Positions 26,587 to 34,865 of a stretch of 64,000 nt of DNA are shown in pieces (the stretch's first letter is position 1; the number at the start of each line of letters is the position of its first letter). The stretch is from FEB-12 sp964503315 (lineage in GTDB: Bacteria; Zixibacteria; MSB-5A5; GN15; FEB-12): NCBI GenBank assembly GCA_964503315.1, contig CAZCZL010000010.1, positions 1 through 64,000 of the forward strand. Direction: 5' to 3'. The notes under the pieces were generated by a model. That model was given only the letters and a program-made list of their open reading frames with translations. It was not told where the DNA came from and did not search any database. A program made the position numbers and the translations under genes.

Positions 26587-27633
26587 TTACACAGATCTCA
26601 ACTTGAAGACCGGAATCACATGCCCGGTCACCAAACCGGCATTGTTCTTGATCTCCGGGTTATTATACCGCATAAGATGCGCAAAGTCATCCACGTTTTG
26701 TACAACCCCGAGCTGGCGCAGTACCTCCAGACAGATAACACCAAGCCCCCTCGCCCCGCCATCGTGCACTTTCACCACTATCCCGATTCTCTGCTCGCGG
26801 AACCCTATTGCCTGCAACGCCTCAGCGCCCCCCTTGCAGATGACGTTCCACGGAAATGACCGCATCAGATTGTAGTCAAACCGGCTCTCTCCGGAAAACA
26901 GAAGCGGGAACTCTGACATCGCCTCGCGTATCCGGGCTAGCGATTTCTCCGTCCGATTCCCCGCAACATCTGCGGTCGCCAACCGCATAAACCCCAGAGC
27001 CAGATTCCGCAAGGGCATCGGGAAATTCGGCGCCGAGCAGCCATCTGTTCCCATGAACATCTTCTCTTCCGGGTACTCGCAAATCTCGGAGATGGCCGAT
27101 TTCACCCGCTTCTGCACCTCAGACTCAGGATCCAGATACCGCTCCGGCGGTACCCCAAGATACCTGGCCAGCGCCAGAAATCCTGAATGTTTCCCTGAGC
27201 AGTTATGGCGCAACGGATCCCTATCCTCTCCCTGCAACGGATACTTGTTATCCGTCTGCATCCCCAGCGGCCAGTGATGTCCGCACTTCAAGTGCGATGG
27301 CTCATTCCCTGCCTTCTTCAAATTCGACCGTACAACCGCGATATGTTCATCGGTCCCTGAATGGGAACCTGCCATGATCGAGAGATTAGGATTGGAGAAT
27401 CCAAACTCATCTGCCCCACCGCTCGCGACCAACGGCACAAGTTGGAATGGCTTGATCGATGACCGCGTCATCGTCACCATCTCCGGGTCCCCCAGCCAGT
27501 GCGTGATCTTTCCAGACTCATTAACGACCGCGATCGACGCGTAGTGCGTCGCCTCAACCACCGAACCGCGATAGATCACCGCTCCCGGTTCCGCCCCTTT
27601 GGGGATTGTCTGCTGTATTACATTCATGTCCAT
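26587..27633 (-). CDS. L-asparaginase II family (AnsA, Rhizobium etli type)
   Basis: The 348-residue protein matches the Asparaginase_II family, which is unrelated to the E. coli-type enzymes. The conserved SSIKPFQ (near 57-63) and HNCSGKHSGFLA (near 145-156) motifs carry the Ser/Lys and Cys/Lys residues of the active site in this family. It hydrolyses asparagine to aspartate and ammonia in the cytoplasm. It lies 142 bases upstream of tryptophanase and 39 downstream of the methyltransferase gene on the same strand, an amino-acid-use grouping. Start choice between the two ATGs at 27633 and 27627 is open. Confidence 0.85.
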   Translation of the reverse strand: MDMNVIQQTIPKGAEPGAVIYRGSVVEATHYASIAVVNESGKITHWLGDPEMVTMTRSSIKPFQLVPLVASGGADEFGFSNPNLSIMAGSHSGTDEHIAVVRSNLKKAGNEPSHLKCGHHWPLGMQTDNKYPLQGEDRDPLRHNCSGKHSGFLALARYLGVPPERYLDPESEVQKRVKSAISEICEYPEEKMFMGTDGCSAPNFPMPLRNLALGFMRLATADVAGNRTEKSLARIREAMSEFPLLFSGESRFDYNLMRSFPWNVICKGGAEALQAIGFREQRIGIVVKVHDGGARGLGVICLEVLRQLGVVQNVDDFAHLMRYNNPEIKNNAGLVTGHVIPVFKLRSV

Positions 27634-27672
27634 AGCAGGTCTAAGTTAGAGTATTCAGATACAAAGGGAAGT

Positions 27673-28404
27673 TTAATCTTTTTTCTCTTTTCGAGCACAC
27701 ACTGCCAGAAATGGTGGGATCATCTGTGCCGCGTCGTACGCTTTGGGATTGATGTGTCGACTCGCTTTCCGCGGCTTGGACTCGAGTATTCGCTCGACGA
27801 GGAATCCGGCTGAAACCAGCCCATCGCTAATGCTCTCAATCGTCTGGTGGTAACTCACCAGTTCCATGCCGGGAAGCATCCTCCAGCGATACGGCGCACC
27901 GACACTGAAGTAGACTCCCCGCAACTTCTTTTGGTCTTGAAGCAGCTTGAGCGAAGAGCTTGGGTGGTGAATGGAGAATATCAGCAACCCGTCCGCCCGA
28001 AGCACTTTATGGCAGCGGACTAACAGGTTCTCAAGCTCTCTGACATAGTGAAAAGCGAGAGAGCTGACAATCAGGTCGTATCCCCCGGCACTGGCGCGGA
28101 TCCGTCGCATGTCCGCGCGAACGAATGTCGCTCCGCTTACCTCTTCACGGGCAATCTCTATCATCGACTCCGAGCTATCCACCCCGGTGACCCTCCCTCC
28201 CATCCTGACAAGTTTCCGGGTCAGGAGTCCCGTTCCACAGCCCAGTTCAAGTACGTGACGTCCACGTACCCTGCCCCTGAGGAGTTTCAACATCATGGGC
28301 CATTCGAGATGGTCATTATAGTAACTTCGCGCCGCGTCCGACCGCTTTTCGTGATAGGCGCGGGCATGGCGATCATATTGACGGCGATTCTGATCCGGTG
28401 TCAT
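27673..28404 (-). CDS. SAM-dependent class I methyltransferase
   Basis: The 243-residue protein has motif I VLELGCGTGLLTRKLVRMG (about 51-69), a motif II acidic residue in GRVTGVDSSESMIEIARE, and VRADMRRIRASAGGYDLIVSSLAFHYV. These are the Methyltransf_11/25 features of ubiquinone/small-molecule methyltransferases. The N-terminal YDRHARAYHEKR is common in this group. The substrate cannot be deduced. It is 6 bases after the phosphatase gene and probably in the same transcript. Confidence 0.85.
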   Translation of the reverse strand: MTPDQNRRQYDRHARAYHEKRSDAARSYYNDHLEWPMMLKLLRGRVRGRHVLELGCGTGLLTRKLVRMGGRVTGVDSSESMIEIAREEVSGATFVRADMRRIRASAGGYDLIVSSLAFHYVRELENLLVRCHKVLRADGLLIFSIHHPSSSLKLLQDQKKLRGVYFSVGAPYRWRMLPGMELVSYHQTIESISDGLVSAGFLVERILESKPRKASRHINPKAYDAAQMIPPFLAVCARKEKKD

Positions 28405-28410
28405 CTTGCG

Positions 28411-29508
28411 TCACTTCGCCCGTATCAGCACCAATGTCTGGTCATCTTCCTGCCCGCCAAACTCCCCAACAGCCTTGAGCAAATCCGCTCGAATCTCCGC
28501 CAGCGGGCGCTCCACCCGGTCACGCATCAACTGCTCGATCCTCGCCTCCCCAAACATCTCCCCTGCCTTGTTCTCGACTTCGGTCAAGCCGTCGGTCAGA
28601 ATGACCAACAAGTCGCCGGACTTCACCTGCAAATCAGTCTGGGCGAACGGAAGATCCCTGACCACCCCCAGCGGCGGATTCTGGCTTTCATACTTACCGC
28701 ACGTTTTCTCGCCAGCTCTGATGTGCAGCAACGACGGATGCCCCGCCCCCGTATATTTCACTCTCCCTCCGTCATGCAATTCAAGATGCACCCCCGTCGC
28801 GTACATATCCGGACGCTTCAGCGTATAGACCACATTATTGAGATCCGCGCAGACTGACTGCTCTCCCGAGCGCATCAACGTTGTTTTCAACGCGCTCTTT
28901 ATCATTGCCATCATTACCCCGGCCCGTACTCCGTGTCCGGAAACATCGGCGACCGTGACCAATACCCGATCCCCCTGCAGCATGACGTCCAGCATGTCCC
29001 CGCCGACCTCGCTCGAGGCTGACGAACTCCCCAGTATCTCCCAATGCTCGTTGTTCAGCGTAACCTCGGGGACCAGGTGGTCGTGGATCTCCTTGGCGAG
29101 TTCCATCTCCGCCTGAAGGTGTACTGTCTTGGCGCCTTCCCCTCGGATGAAAATGACGAACATCACATATCCGATCACGATAGATACCACCATCACTAAC
29201 CCTGTGATGGTAAAGCCGGCATTCCCCGTCGCCAGCGAACCCGAGAAGAGCATTCTCTGAGAGACCGGGACAGCAGCATTGAGGATGATCGGCAACCAAT
29301 AGTGACGACCCTTGAAAAATGCGTATGCCCAACTGACCGCGATCAGGGCCGATCCGATCAACCACCCGGCCACATCGACCCAGTTCCAGCCCTTACCGAC
29401 ATTCGCCACCATAAGCATGGCTATCGGAGAGAAAACAAAAAAGATGGCGGTCAACAGAGCAACACGCGCGCGCAAAGACAGATTTCGATACAGTATGGCT
29501 GAGTCCAC
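28411..29508 (-). CDS. Membrane-anchored SpoIIE/RsbU-type PP2C phosphatase
   Basis: The start is GTG 29508, with GGGAG 8 bases upstream. About four to five hydrophobic helices fill residues 12-130 (VALLTAIFFVFSPIAMLMV to VMVVSIVIGYVMFVIFI). A short linker leads to a PP2C-like SpoIIE domain (about 135-365). Metal-binding signatures are present: SSEVGGDMLDV, VTVADVSGHGVRAGVMMAMIK, YTGAGHPSLLHIRAG and LVILTDGLTEVEN. Such enzymes dephosphorylate anti-anti-sigma factors or similar STAS/Ser targets, but no STAS or kinase gene lies nearby, so the target is unknown. It heads the minus-strand group that continues into the methyltransferase. Confidence 0.88.
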   Translation of the reverse strand: MDSAILYRNLSLRARVALLTAIFFVFSPIAMLMVANVGKGWNWVDVAGWLIGSALIAVSWAYAFFKGRHYWLPIILNAAVPVSQRMLFSGSLATGNAGFTITGLVMVVSIVIGYVMFVIFIRGEGAKTVHLQAEMELAKEIHDHLVPEVTLNNEHWEILGSSSASSEVGGDMLDVMLQGDRVLVTVADVSGHGVRAGVMMAMIKSALKTTLMRSGEQSVCADLNNVVYTLKRPDMYATGVHLELHDGGRVKYTGAGHPSLLHIRAGEKTCGKYESQNPPLGVVRDLPFAQTDLQVKSGDLLVILTDGLTEVENKAGEMFGEARIEQLMRDRVERPLAEIRADLLKAVGEFGGQEDDQTLVLIRAK

Positions 29509-29546
29509 TCAGGTCTCTCCCTTGAGGATTGGGTTTGGCAGAATAT

Positions 29547-29575
29547 ATGTTATCCGGTCGAAACAGACCATTCAA
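29547..29575 (-). promoter_or_regulatory. Candidate promoter of the phosphatase gene
   Basis: Minus strand TTGAAT (29575-29570), 17-base spacer, TAACAT (29552-29547). A start near 29540 would give a leader of about 32 bases that contains the GGGAG site before GTG 29508. Confidence 0.4.
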
Positions 29576-29697
29576 ACTCTCGCCCGCCGACCGAATTACT
29601 CTACATTGCCGGAACCCGCCGCCGCCCTCCCCTGTTTTCCTAGCTGTCCGGGCACTGGATATTGACACAGGAACCTCTGCATACGAAGGAATCGACT

Positions 29698-30552
29698 ATG
29701 ACTCATCTTGTACTCGGCGGCACCGGCACAGTCGGCTCGGCGGTCGCCAAAGGTCTGCTCGCCAAAAACCAGACTGTCCGCATATTGACCCGCTCCGAAG
29801 AGAAGGCCAAGGCCCTCCCGGCTGGCGCGACCGGCGTGGTCGGCGACCTGACTAACCCGCTTACCTACGACGCGATCTTCAAAGGCTCTGATTCGCTCTT
29901 TCTGCTGACCGCCAATTCGATCACGGAGACTTTCGAAGCGCTCTCCGCGCTCAACGAAGCGAAAAAGCTTAAATACAAAAAGATCGTCTATCTCTCCGTG
30001 CACAACCCGGAATGGGGACACCATATCGCCCACTTCGGCGCCAAGGTCGGCATTGAGCATGCGATCAAGGAGAGCGGCATTCCGTACACGATTCTCCAGC
30101 CGAACAATTTCTACCAGAATGATTACTGGTTCAAAGATGCAATCCTGCAATACGGAGTTTATCCTCAGCCGATCGGCGATGCCGGCATTTCTCGCGTCGA
30201 TGTCCGCGATATCGCCGATGCCGCTGTCAACGCCATGACCACCGACAACCACGCCAATAAAACTTATGCGCTGGTCGGCCCCGAGGCTGTCACCGGCAAG
30301 TCCACCGCCGAGGTCTACTCCCGTTTGCTGGGGAAAGAGATCAAATACGGCGGCCATGATATGGATGCCTGGTATGAACAGTGGCGCCAGTGGATCCCCG
30401 CCTGGATGGCGTATGAGTTCCGCATCATGTACGAACTTTTCCAGACCCGCGGCCTGAAAGCGACTCTGGCGCAGTTGAAGGAGACCGAGACTATCCTCGG
30501 CCATGCCCCCCGCCGTTTCGAAGACTTCGCCCGCGAAATGCTCGGCAAGTAG
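29698..30552 (+). CDS. NmrA/atypical SDR NAD(P)-binding protein
   Basis: From ATG 29698 (SD AAGGA 8 bases upstream) the product is 284 residues with an N-terminal Rossmann motif GGTGTVGSAVAKGL (about 6-19) and a basic/acidic pattern typical of NmrA-like or NAD(P)H:quinone-type atypical SDRs (VRILTRSEEKAKALPAGATGVVGDLT). It has YTILQPNNFYQNDYW and a DVRDIADAAVNAM segment common to the family. These proteins are NAD(P)-dependent redox sensors or reductases on small substrates. It stands alone on the plus strand, divergent from the phosphatase gene, and ends in a clear terminator. Substrate unknown. Confidence 0.87.
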   Translation: MTHLVLGGTGTVGSAVAKGLLAKNQTVRILTRSEEKAKALPAGATGVVGDLTNPLTYDAIFKGSDSLFLLTANSITETFEALSALNEAKKLKYKKIVYLSVHNPEWGHHIAHFGAKVGIEHAIKESGIPYTILQPNNFYQNDYWFKDAILQYGVYPQPIGDAGISRVDVRDIADAAVNAMTTDNHANKTYALVGPEAVTGKSTAEVYSRLLGKEIKYGGHDMDAWYEQWRQWIPAWMAYEFRIMYELFQTRGLKATLAQLKETETILGHAPRRFEDFAREMLGK

Positions 30553-30585
30553 TCTCGGATTCCTCCATCGAAATGCCTTGAATTG

Positions 30586-30617
30586 AACGGCAGACCTCCC
30601 GGTCTGCCGTTTTCGTT
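30586..30617 (+). terminator. Rho-independent terminator after the NmrA-like gene
   Basis: The 11-bp stem AACGGCAGACC / GGTCTGCCGTT (30586-30596 with 30601-30611) has a 4-base loop and is followed by TTTCGTTT. It ends the plus-strand single-gene transcript. Confidence 0.75.
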
Positions 30618-30825
30618 TCCGGCTGTGATGAACGAAATCTGATGACATGTTGGCATCATCAGGTTGTTGGGGTCGAACGAGATGACTGTTTGGGAACCAA
30701 GAGAATGCGGTCAAGGCCGGGAGACTCAGGAACAGAGGTCCCTCTATATATGGGGACGCGCTGGGAAGTGCTAACAAATTTAATACGAATTGATGCGAAT
30801 AACGCGTCGTGAAGTCCAACCTATC

Positions 30826-30911
30826 TCGGGCTGAGCGCAGTCGAAGCCCGAAAGGTTGAGGCAATTCGTTTCTTTGGTGAGAATTGGCCTTCGACTCCGC
30901 TCAGGCCAATT
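30826..30911. repeat. BIME-like inverted pair of REP elements (family A)
   Basis: Two palindromes share the core CTGAGCGCAGTCGAAG / CTTCGACTCCGCTCAG in opposite orientation. The first (30826-30851) is closed by TCGGGCT/AGCCCGA and the second (30882-30911) by AATTGGCC/GGCCAATT. Same-core pairs recur at 33284-33361 and 43662-43740. Confidence 0.8.
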
Positions 30912-30940
30912 GCACCAAAGGGCGCCTGCCCCCGACCAGC

Positions 30941-30966
30941 CTCATCCCAGCGAACGCTGGGATCCA
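30941..30966. repeat. Short palindrome (family C)
   Basis: ATCCCAGCG, 2-base loop, CGCTGGGAT (30944-30963) in a CTCAT...CCA frame. It is the same layout as the CATTCCCGCG...GGGAATCCA element at 31511-31535, so both look like members of a widespread 'ATTCCCGC..GCGGGAAT' style dispersed repeat. Confidence 0.6.
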
Positions 30967-31084
30967 CTTTCCTCTTGCTAACCCGGATTAGATTTATCTA
31001 CTTTCCCGCAGGTGGGGTGATCCGCATGGTTCACACAACGTTTCACACGCGACGTGTCGTGGCGTTGCAAGTAAGGAGAGTCGT

Positions 31085-31282
31085 ATGAAAAAGCTGATGG
31101 CTACTGTTCTCGTGGCGGTTTTTGCCGCGTCGTTCCTCATCGGTGCGCTCGCGACCGATACCCAGGCCGGCCCGCCCTGTCGGATCGTTTGCGATGGCCT
31201 CACCGGTTATCGCTGTTGTAAGGTCAAAGGTGTGGAGACCTGCACCTACGATCCGTCGATCGACTGCGTTATCCCGCGATAA
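31085..31282 (+). CDS. Small secreted cysteine-rich peptide
   Basis: The 65-residue protein has a clear signal peptide (MKKLMATVLVAVFAASFLIGALATDTQA) and a mature part of about 37 residues with six cysteines: CRIVC, YRCC, ETCTY and SIDC. The SD AAGGAG lies 7 bases before the ATG, so expression is likely. I do not recognise the family; disulfide-stabilised secreted peptides of this size may be toxins, inhibitors or structural factors. A 12-bp tandem repeat that encodes Cys residues in another frame begins about 50 bases past its stop. Confidence 0.7.
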   Translation: MKKLMATVLVAVFAASFLIGALATDTQAGPPCRIVCDGLTGYRCCKVKGVETCTYDPSIDCVIPR

Positions 31283-31334
31283 CGCTCTGCCCGACGTGCA
31301 GAACGATTGCGCAGTTCTCTGTTCGGGAAAATGG

Positions 31335-31418
31335 ACGGAGAATTGTTCGGAGAACTGTTCGGATAATTGTTCGAAGAATTGTTTGAAAAACTGTACGGAA
31401 GACTGTTCTAAGATTTGG
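31335..31418 (+). repeat. 12-bp imperfect tandem repeat encoding an N-C-[STL]-x tetrapeptide
   Basis: Six strong 12-bp units run 31335-31406, consensus NCGGAGAAYTGT, with a degenerate seventh (31407-31418) and another degenerate copy upstream (31323-31334). Read in the frame one base off the upstream peptide gene, the units encode ENCS, DNCS, KNCL, KNCT and EDCS. That open frame runs from upstream, is not preceded by its own SD, and ends at 31505. Confidence 0.8.
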
Positions 31419-31510
31419 TTGATGAGAGTCCGGATCCCCCACCCCGCCGGGCTCTTTTTACTTCGAACGGCCTACCGCTCCAACCCTGGAAACATCTCTC
31501 TTTAGTCCAT

Positions 31511-31535
31511 GTCATTCCCGCGTAGGCGGGAATCC
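31511..31535. repeat. Dispersed palindrome CATTCCCGCG type
   Basis: ATTCCCGC (31514-31521), 4-base loop GTAG, GCGGGAAT (31526-31533), followed by CCA. It is a widespread short palindromic repeat type and forms a perfect hairpin. Confidence 0.65.
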
Positions 31536-31557
31536 ATCTTGCCCTGCCCCAGACACT

Positions 31558-31605
31558 GTCATTGCGAGGAGCGCCGGCGCGAAGCGCCAAGCGACGAAGC
31601 AACCT
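31558..31605. repeat. GCGAGGAGC repeat with variable internal hairpin (family B)
   Basis: GTCATTGCGAGGAGCG ... GCGACGAAGCAACCT frame, interrupted by an internal palindromic insertion GCCGGCGCGAAGCGCC. Related copies are at 40718-40749 (simple form) and 41573-41622 (a different insertion). Confidence 0.8.
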
Positions 31606-31703
31606 CATGAACCCAGCATAAATGGTGGGCCAGACTTCATGGACAGACAACTTGCTATAGGATATTTTTGCGACAGCAGAGTTACAGCCAAAACACGAAA
31701 AGA

Positions 31704-32276
31704 CTACTCGACTTTATTTGAGTACAACAATCGACGAATATTGGATACCTTTACGTGTTCCCGTGTCTCCGGGAGGAACACAATATCATCACGCTGGCAG
31801 TAATAAAGTTTTTCCCAACGACTCATGGCGGTTGGCCATTCTTTAATCTCATTCTGTACTACCTCATGCTTCATCCTCTCGACAGCGACATCTGATGAAC
31901 GCCTAACAATTTCACCACCTATTTTGCTACCTAAGATTGCGCCAAGGATGAACACTATTATGTCTAGAAAAAGTGAAGCCTTAAAACCCAAGATTACTGC
32001 TAATGTCCAGAGGAGGATAACGGATAGACATCCTCCAGTTGCTGCTCCATTGCTACTGTGAGTAGTTTCTGGCTCCTTTGCCGGCTTAGGTTTCACAGGC
32101 GGCTGAAGTGATTGGGCCAAGGAACTGGTCATGGACAATTGTGCCATTCCAAGTCCGAGTCCTGTCGTTCCAATAGTACCTCCTTTTGCAGTGCCATTGG
32201 CGCTACCTGAACGAATGAGAGCAGACACTTTTGCGGTCTGATCCATACTCCCACATATGGGACATCTCATGTCCAT
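31704..32276 (-). CDS. Zinc-ribbon membrane protein of unknown function
   Basis: ATG 32276 is chosen because GGAGGAG stands 6 bases upstream; ATG 32300 has none. The 190-residue product begins MDMRCPICGSMDQ, half of a zinc ribbon, then a Gly/Ser/Thr-rich stretch (AKGGTIGTTGLGLG). Two transmembrane helices follow (LSVILLWTLAVILGF and IIVFILGAILGSKIGG), then a cytoplasmic tail with LYYCQRDDIVFLPE. Only one CxxC pair is visible. The DNA is AT-richer than its neighbours, and the gene is flanked by dispersed repeats, which suggests acquisition. Unknown function. Confidence 0.68.
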   Translation of the reverse strand: MDMRCPICGSMDQTAKVSALIRSGSANGTAKGGTIGTTGLGLGMAQLSMTSSLAQSLQPPVKPKPAKEPETTHSSNGAATGGCLSVILLWTLAVILGFKASLFLDIIVFILGAILGSKIGGEIVRRSSDVAVERMKHEVVQNEIKEWPTAMSRWEKLYYCQRDDIVFLPETREHVKVSNIRRLLYSNKVE

Positions 32277-32385
32277 CGATTGTCTCCTCCCGCAATCCAA
32301 AGGTCTAAGCTACTCCCCACTGGGGTCTTTCCAATGGAGCGTTGACTATTTTTCAAGCAAGCTGAGTATCGCGTCCAATTTATAG

Positions 32386-33252
32386 TCACACCCCCAACCT
32401 CTTCAGCGTCTCCGGAATGTCTCTGAATGTCTTGCACGCGTGCGCGCCGGATTTGGCGAGAAGTTCCAGCTTCTCTTTCGCCGTCCCCATCGTCCCCTCG
32501 ACGATCGCGCCGGCATGCCCCATCCGCTTTCCGGGCGGCGCAAAGACCCCACCGATCATCACCAGCACCGGCTTTTTCATTTTCGGAATGATCGTCGTCG
32601 CGCGCTCTTCATAGACGCCGCCGATCTCCCCGCACATCACCACCGCCTTGGTCTTCGGGTCCTCTTCGAACTTCCAAAGTATCTCATCGAAGGTCGACCC
32701 GAGCACCGGATCGCCACCAAGCCCAACGCAGGTCGTCTGGCCGAAGCCTGTCCGCGTGAGCGTATCCGCCACATAATAGGTGATAGACCCGGAGCGTGAG
32801 ACAGTGCCGACCCGACCCGGCTGGAACGCGATATCCGGCATGATCCCAAGATTCGCTTCACCCGGCGTGATAACTCCGGCGGTATTCCCGCCGATTACGG
32901 TAGCTTTAGCGCGGACGGCTTCTTCGCGAACATACAGCATATCGTGAATCGGAATATGCTCCGGAATGACAACCAGGAACTTGATTCCCGCGCGTATCGC
33001 CTCGATCGCCGCCTCTTTCACAGCCGGAGCCGGAAGGAATATCACCGAAACATCCGCCCCGGTCTGCTTGACGCATTCGCCGACGGTGTCAAAGACCGGT
33101 TTCCCGGCGACAGTCGCGCCGCCTTTACCCGGCGAGGTACCGCCGACTATTTGCGTACCGTATGCCAGCATCCGCTCGGCATGGAATTTCCCTGCTCCGC
33201 CGGTCATCCCCTGCACCATCACGCGGGAGTTTTTATCTACTAGGATTGCCAT
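32386..33252 (-). CDS. sucD: Succinate-CoA ligase (ADP/GDP) subunit alpha
   Basis: The 288-residue protein starts MAILVDKNSRVMVQGMTGGAGKFHAERMLAYG and has a CoA-binding Rossmann domain. The active-site His is phosphorylated in the GHAGAIVEG motif near residue 246. It makes or uses succinyl-CoA with SucC: succinyl-CoA + ADP + Pi = succinate + CoA + ATP, in the TCA cycle. SD AAGGA lies before the ATG. It is downstream of sucC, but 246 bases separate them and contain several palindromic repeats, so some processing or readthrough between the two genes is expected. Confidence 0.95.
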   Translation of the reverse strand: MAILVDKNSRVMVQGMTGGAGKFHAERMLAYGTQIVGGTSPGKGGATVAGKPVFDTVGECVKQTGADVSVIFLPAPAVKEAAIEAIRAGIKFLVVIPEHIPIHDMLYVREEAVRAKATVIGGNTAGVITPGEANLGIMPDIAFQPGRVGTVSRSGSITYYVADTLTRTGFGQTTCVGLGGDPVLGSTFDEILWKFEEDPKTKAVVMCGEIGGVYEERATTIIPKMKKPVLVMIGGVFAPPGKRMGHAGAIVEGTMGTAKEKLELLAKSGAHACKTFRDIPETLKRLGV

Positions 33253-33283
33253 ATGAGGTTCCTTTTCATGCTTTCTGTCTGTT

Positions 33284-33361
33284 TCGGGCTTCGACTTCGC
33301 TCAGCCCGATTGATTTTCCATCCACCACCATCTAATCGCACTGAGCGAAGTCGAAGTGCGA
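33284..33361. repeat. BIME-like inverted pair of REP elements (family A) between sucC and sucD
   Basis: 33284-33309 has TCGGGCT ... AGCCCGA around CTTCGACTTCGCTCAG; 33336-33361 has TCGCAC ... GTGCGA around CTGAGCGAAGTCGAAG. The two palindromes face each other, as in the pairs at 30826-30911 and 43662-43740. Confidence 0.8.
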
Positions 33362-33409
33362 TAATTTCATCGTTTGGACGAACTACCCCCATCCGCCGCT
33401 TCGCGCCAC

Positions 33410-33459
33410 CTTCTCCCAGAGGGAGAAGGGAGTCTTCCCCCTCTCCCTTTGGGAGAGGG
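33410..33459. repeat. CTCTCCC-type palindromic repeats
   Basis: CTTCTCCCAGAGGGAGAAG (33410-33428) and CCCTCTCCCTTTGGGAGAGGG (33439-33459) are two adjacent palindromes of the same sequence style. Confidence 0.6.
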
Positions 33460-33498
33460 TGCCCCGCGGAGGCAGTGGCGGGTGAGGGTATTTTCAGT

Positions 33499-34692
33499 TT
33501 ACTTGCTTACCTCGCGCGCCAATTCCACCGCCCGCTTGGAGATCTCTTCGATCTCCGTCTCTATCCCGTGGAACTCGACATGTTTGAACAGCGCGGGATT
33601 TTCCTTTTTCGCTTCCTCGAATATCCGCACCCCTTCCTCCCACATATTCCCGGTCATCCGCATCACGATCGGCTTGGACAGCCCGTGATTCTTGAGGAAC
33701 ATCACCACCCCCTTGGCGAAATCATCGCAACGGGAGATACCGCCGAACCGTGCGCCGAAGATCGCTTTCACGTTCGGATTTTCGTCGAGGAGCACCAGCA
33801 TCTGCGCGATCCGTTCCGGAGTCGGGCCACCGCCGGAATCCATGAAATTGGCCGGCTTGCCGCCGTAATACTGAATGAAGTCATTCCCCATAATGCCGAA
33901 CCCCGCGCCGCCGGGGAACATCCCGATATCCCCATCGAGATCGAGATACGGAATCCCCTGTGCCTGCGCTTTCTGCTCGCGCTCGGTCATCTCCCCTTCT
34001 TCGTGGCGCTTCTCGATTCCCATCGTCTTCAGGTCGGCATGGCGGAAAACCGCGTCATCATCGAGCGACACACGCGCGTCTGCGGCGATCAGTTTTCCAT
34101 CGCCGGTCAGGACCAGCGGATTGATCTCGACCAGTTTCGCGTCGTACGCCTTGAACATTTTGTAAAGGCCGACAATGACATCCGCCGTCGGACGGAGCAG
34201 CTCCGATGGCATCCCTATCTGCTTCGCCATCTCCAGCGCTTCGAACCCATAGAACGGCTGTTCAACGGAGAGTGATTTCTTGAAGATCTTCTCCGGATGT
34301 TTCGCGGCGACCTCTTCGATATCGACCCCACCCTCGCCCGATGCGATCACCACCAGCTTGTAATTGGCGCGGTCAATCGTCACGCCGATATAGAACTCAC
34401 GCTTGATGTCCAGTTTCGGCTCGACCAAAAGCATCTCAACCGGATACCCCTTGATGGTCAGTTTCAGAAGATCGGCCGCGATCTTTTCCGCCTGCGCGGG
34501 TGTGTCGGCCAGTTTGATCCCGCCGGCTTTGCCGCGACCACCGATCAGGACTTGTGATTTGATAACAACCGAGCCGCCGATCTGCTCTGCGGCAGCGGCG
34601 ACTTCGTGCGGGTGCCGAGCGAGTCGGCTATCGGAGAGCGGGATCTTGAACTTGCGAAACAGTTCCTTCCCCTCAAACTCATACAGTCTCAT
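33499..34692 (-). CDS. sucC: Succinate-CoA ligase subunit beta (ATP-grasp)
   Basis: From ATG 34692 (MRLYEFEGKELFRKFKIPL, SD AAAGG about 10 bases upstream) the product is 397 residues. The N-terminal ATP-grasp domain has VVIKSQVLIGGRGKAGGIKLA. The C-terminal flavodoxin-like ligase domain carries NPLVLTGDGKLIAADARVSLDDDAVFR and GGAGFGIMGNDFIQYYGGKPANFMDSGGG. An upstream ATG at 34743 is in frame but would add 17 residues with no conservation. It works with SucD. TCA-cycle function is certain; ADP versus GDP preference cannot be read. Confidence 0.95.
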   Translation of the reverse strand: MRLYEFEGKELFRKFKIPLSDSRLARHPHEVAAAAEQIGGSVVIKSQVLIGGRGKAGGIKLADTPAQAEKIAADLLKLTIKGYPVEMLLVEPKLDIKREFYIGVTIDRANYKLVVIASGEGGVDIEEVAAKHPEKIFKKSLSVEQPFYGFEALEMAKQIGMPSELLRPTADVIVGLYKMFKAYDAKLVEINPLVLTGDGKLIAADARVSLDDDAVFRHADLKTMGIEKRHEEGEMTEREQKAQAQGIPYLDLDGDIGMFPGGAGFGIMGNDFIQYYGGKPANFMDSGGGPTPERIAQMLVLLDENPNVKAIFGARFGGISRCDDFAKGVVMFLKNHGLSKPIVMRMTGNMWEEGVRIFEEAKKENPALFKHVEFHGIETEIEEISKRAVELAREVSK

Positions 34693-34865
34693 GAATGCAA
34701 CCTTTCCTGTAGCTGGCGCGCTAAAGCACGCTTGTGCCAACAATCACAAACTCCGACAATCTACTCGATTTGCGGTTTAAGTCAACAGGAATTGGATTGA
34801 GCTATCTATCTGTGGAACAATGAATTACATCCATCGCCCGACACCGGCAATCAAATCGAACCGAA

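Larger units (their letters stand above)
30618..31084. other. Non-coding stretch with palindromic repeats upstream of the Cys-rich peptide gene
   Basis: No credible coding sequence lies here. It holds an inverted pair of short palindromic repeats (30826-30911) and a second palindrome type (30941-30966). The last bases carry the strong SD AAGGAG for the peptide gene at 31085. No clear promoter could be assigned. Confidence 0.6.
31283..31703. other. Non-coding stretch after the Cys-rich peptide gene
   Basis: It contains the 12-bp tandem repeat (31335-31418) and two dispersed palindromic repeats (31511-31535 and 31558-31605). It then becomes noticeably AT-richer towards the convergent zinc-ribbon gene. 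No convincing gene was seen. Confidence 0.5.

Noticed and set aside
29596..30864. Long open frame of 422 codons on the minus strand
   Set aside because: It lies antisense to the NmrA-like gene, extends into REP repeats at its start, and its product has no domain or SD; it is a shadow of the plus-strand gene.
31335..31418. CRISPR array
   Set aside because: The 12-bp period has no spacers, no longer direct repeats and no cas genes nearby.
31408..31650. Open frame over the repeats after the Cys-rich peptide
   Set aside because: Its product (RLLRRLALRAGAPRNDS, WIPAYAGMT) is the common translation of dispersed palindromic repeats.
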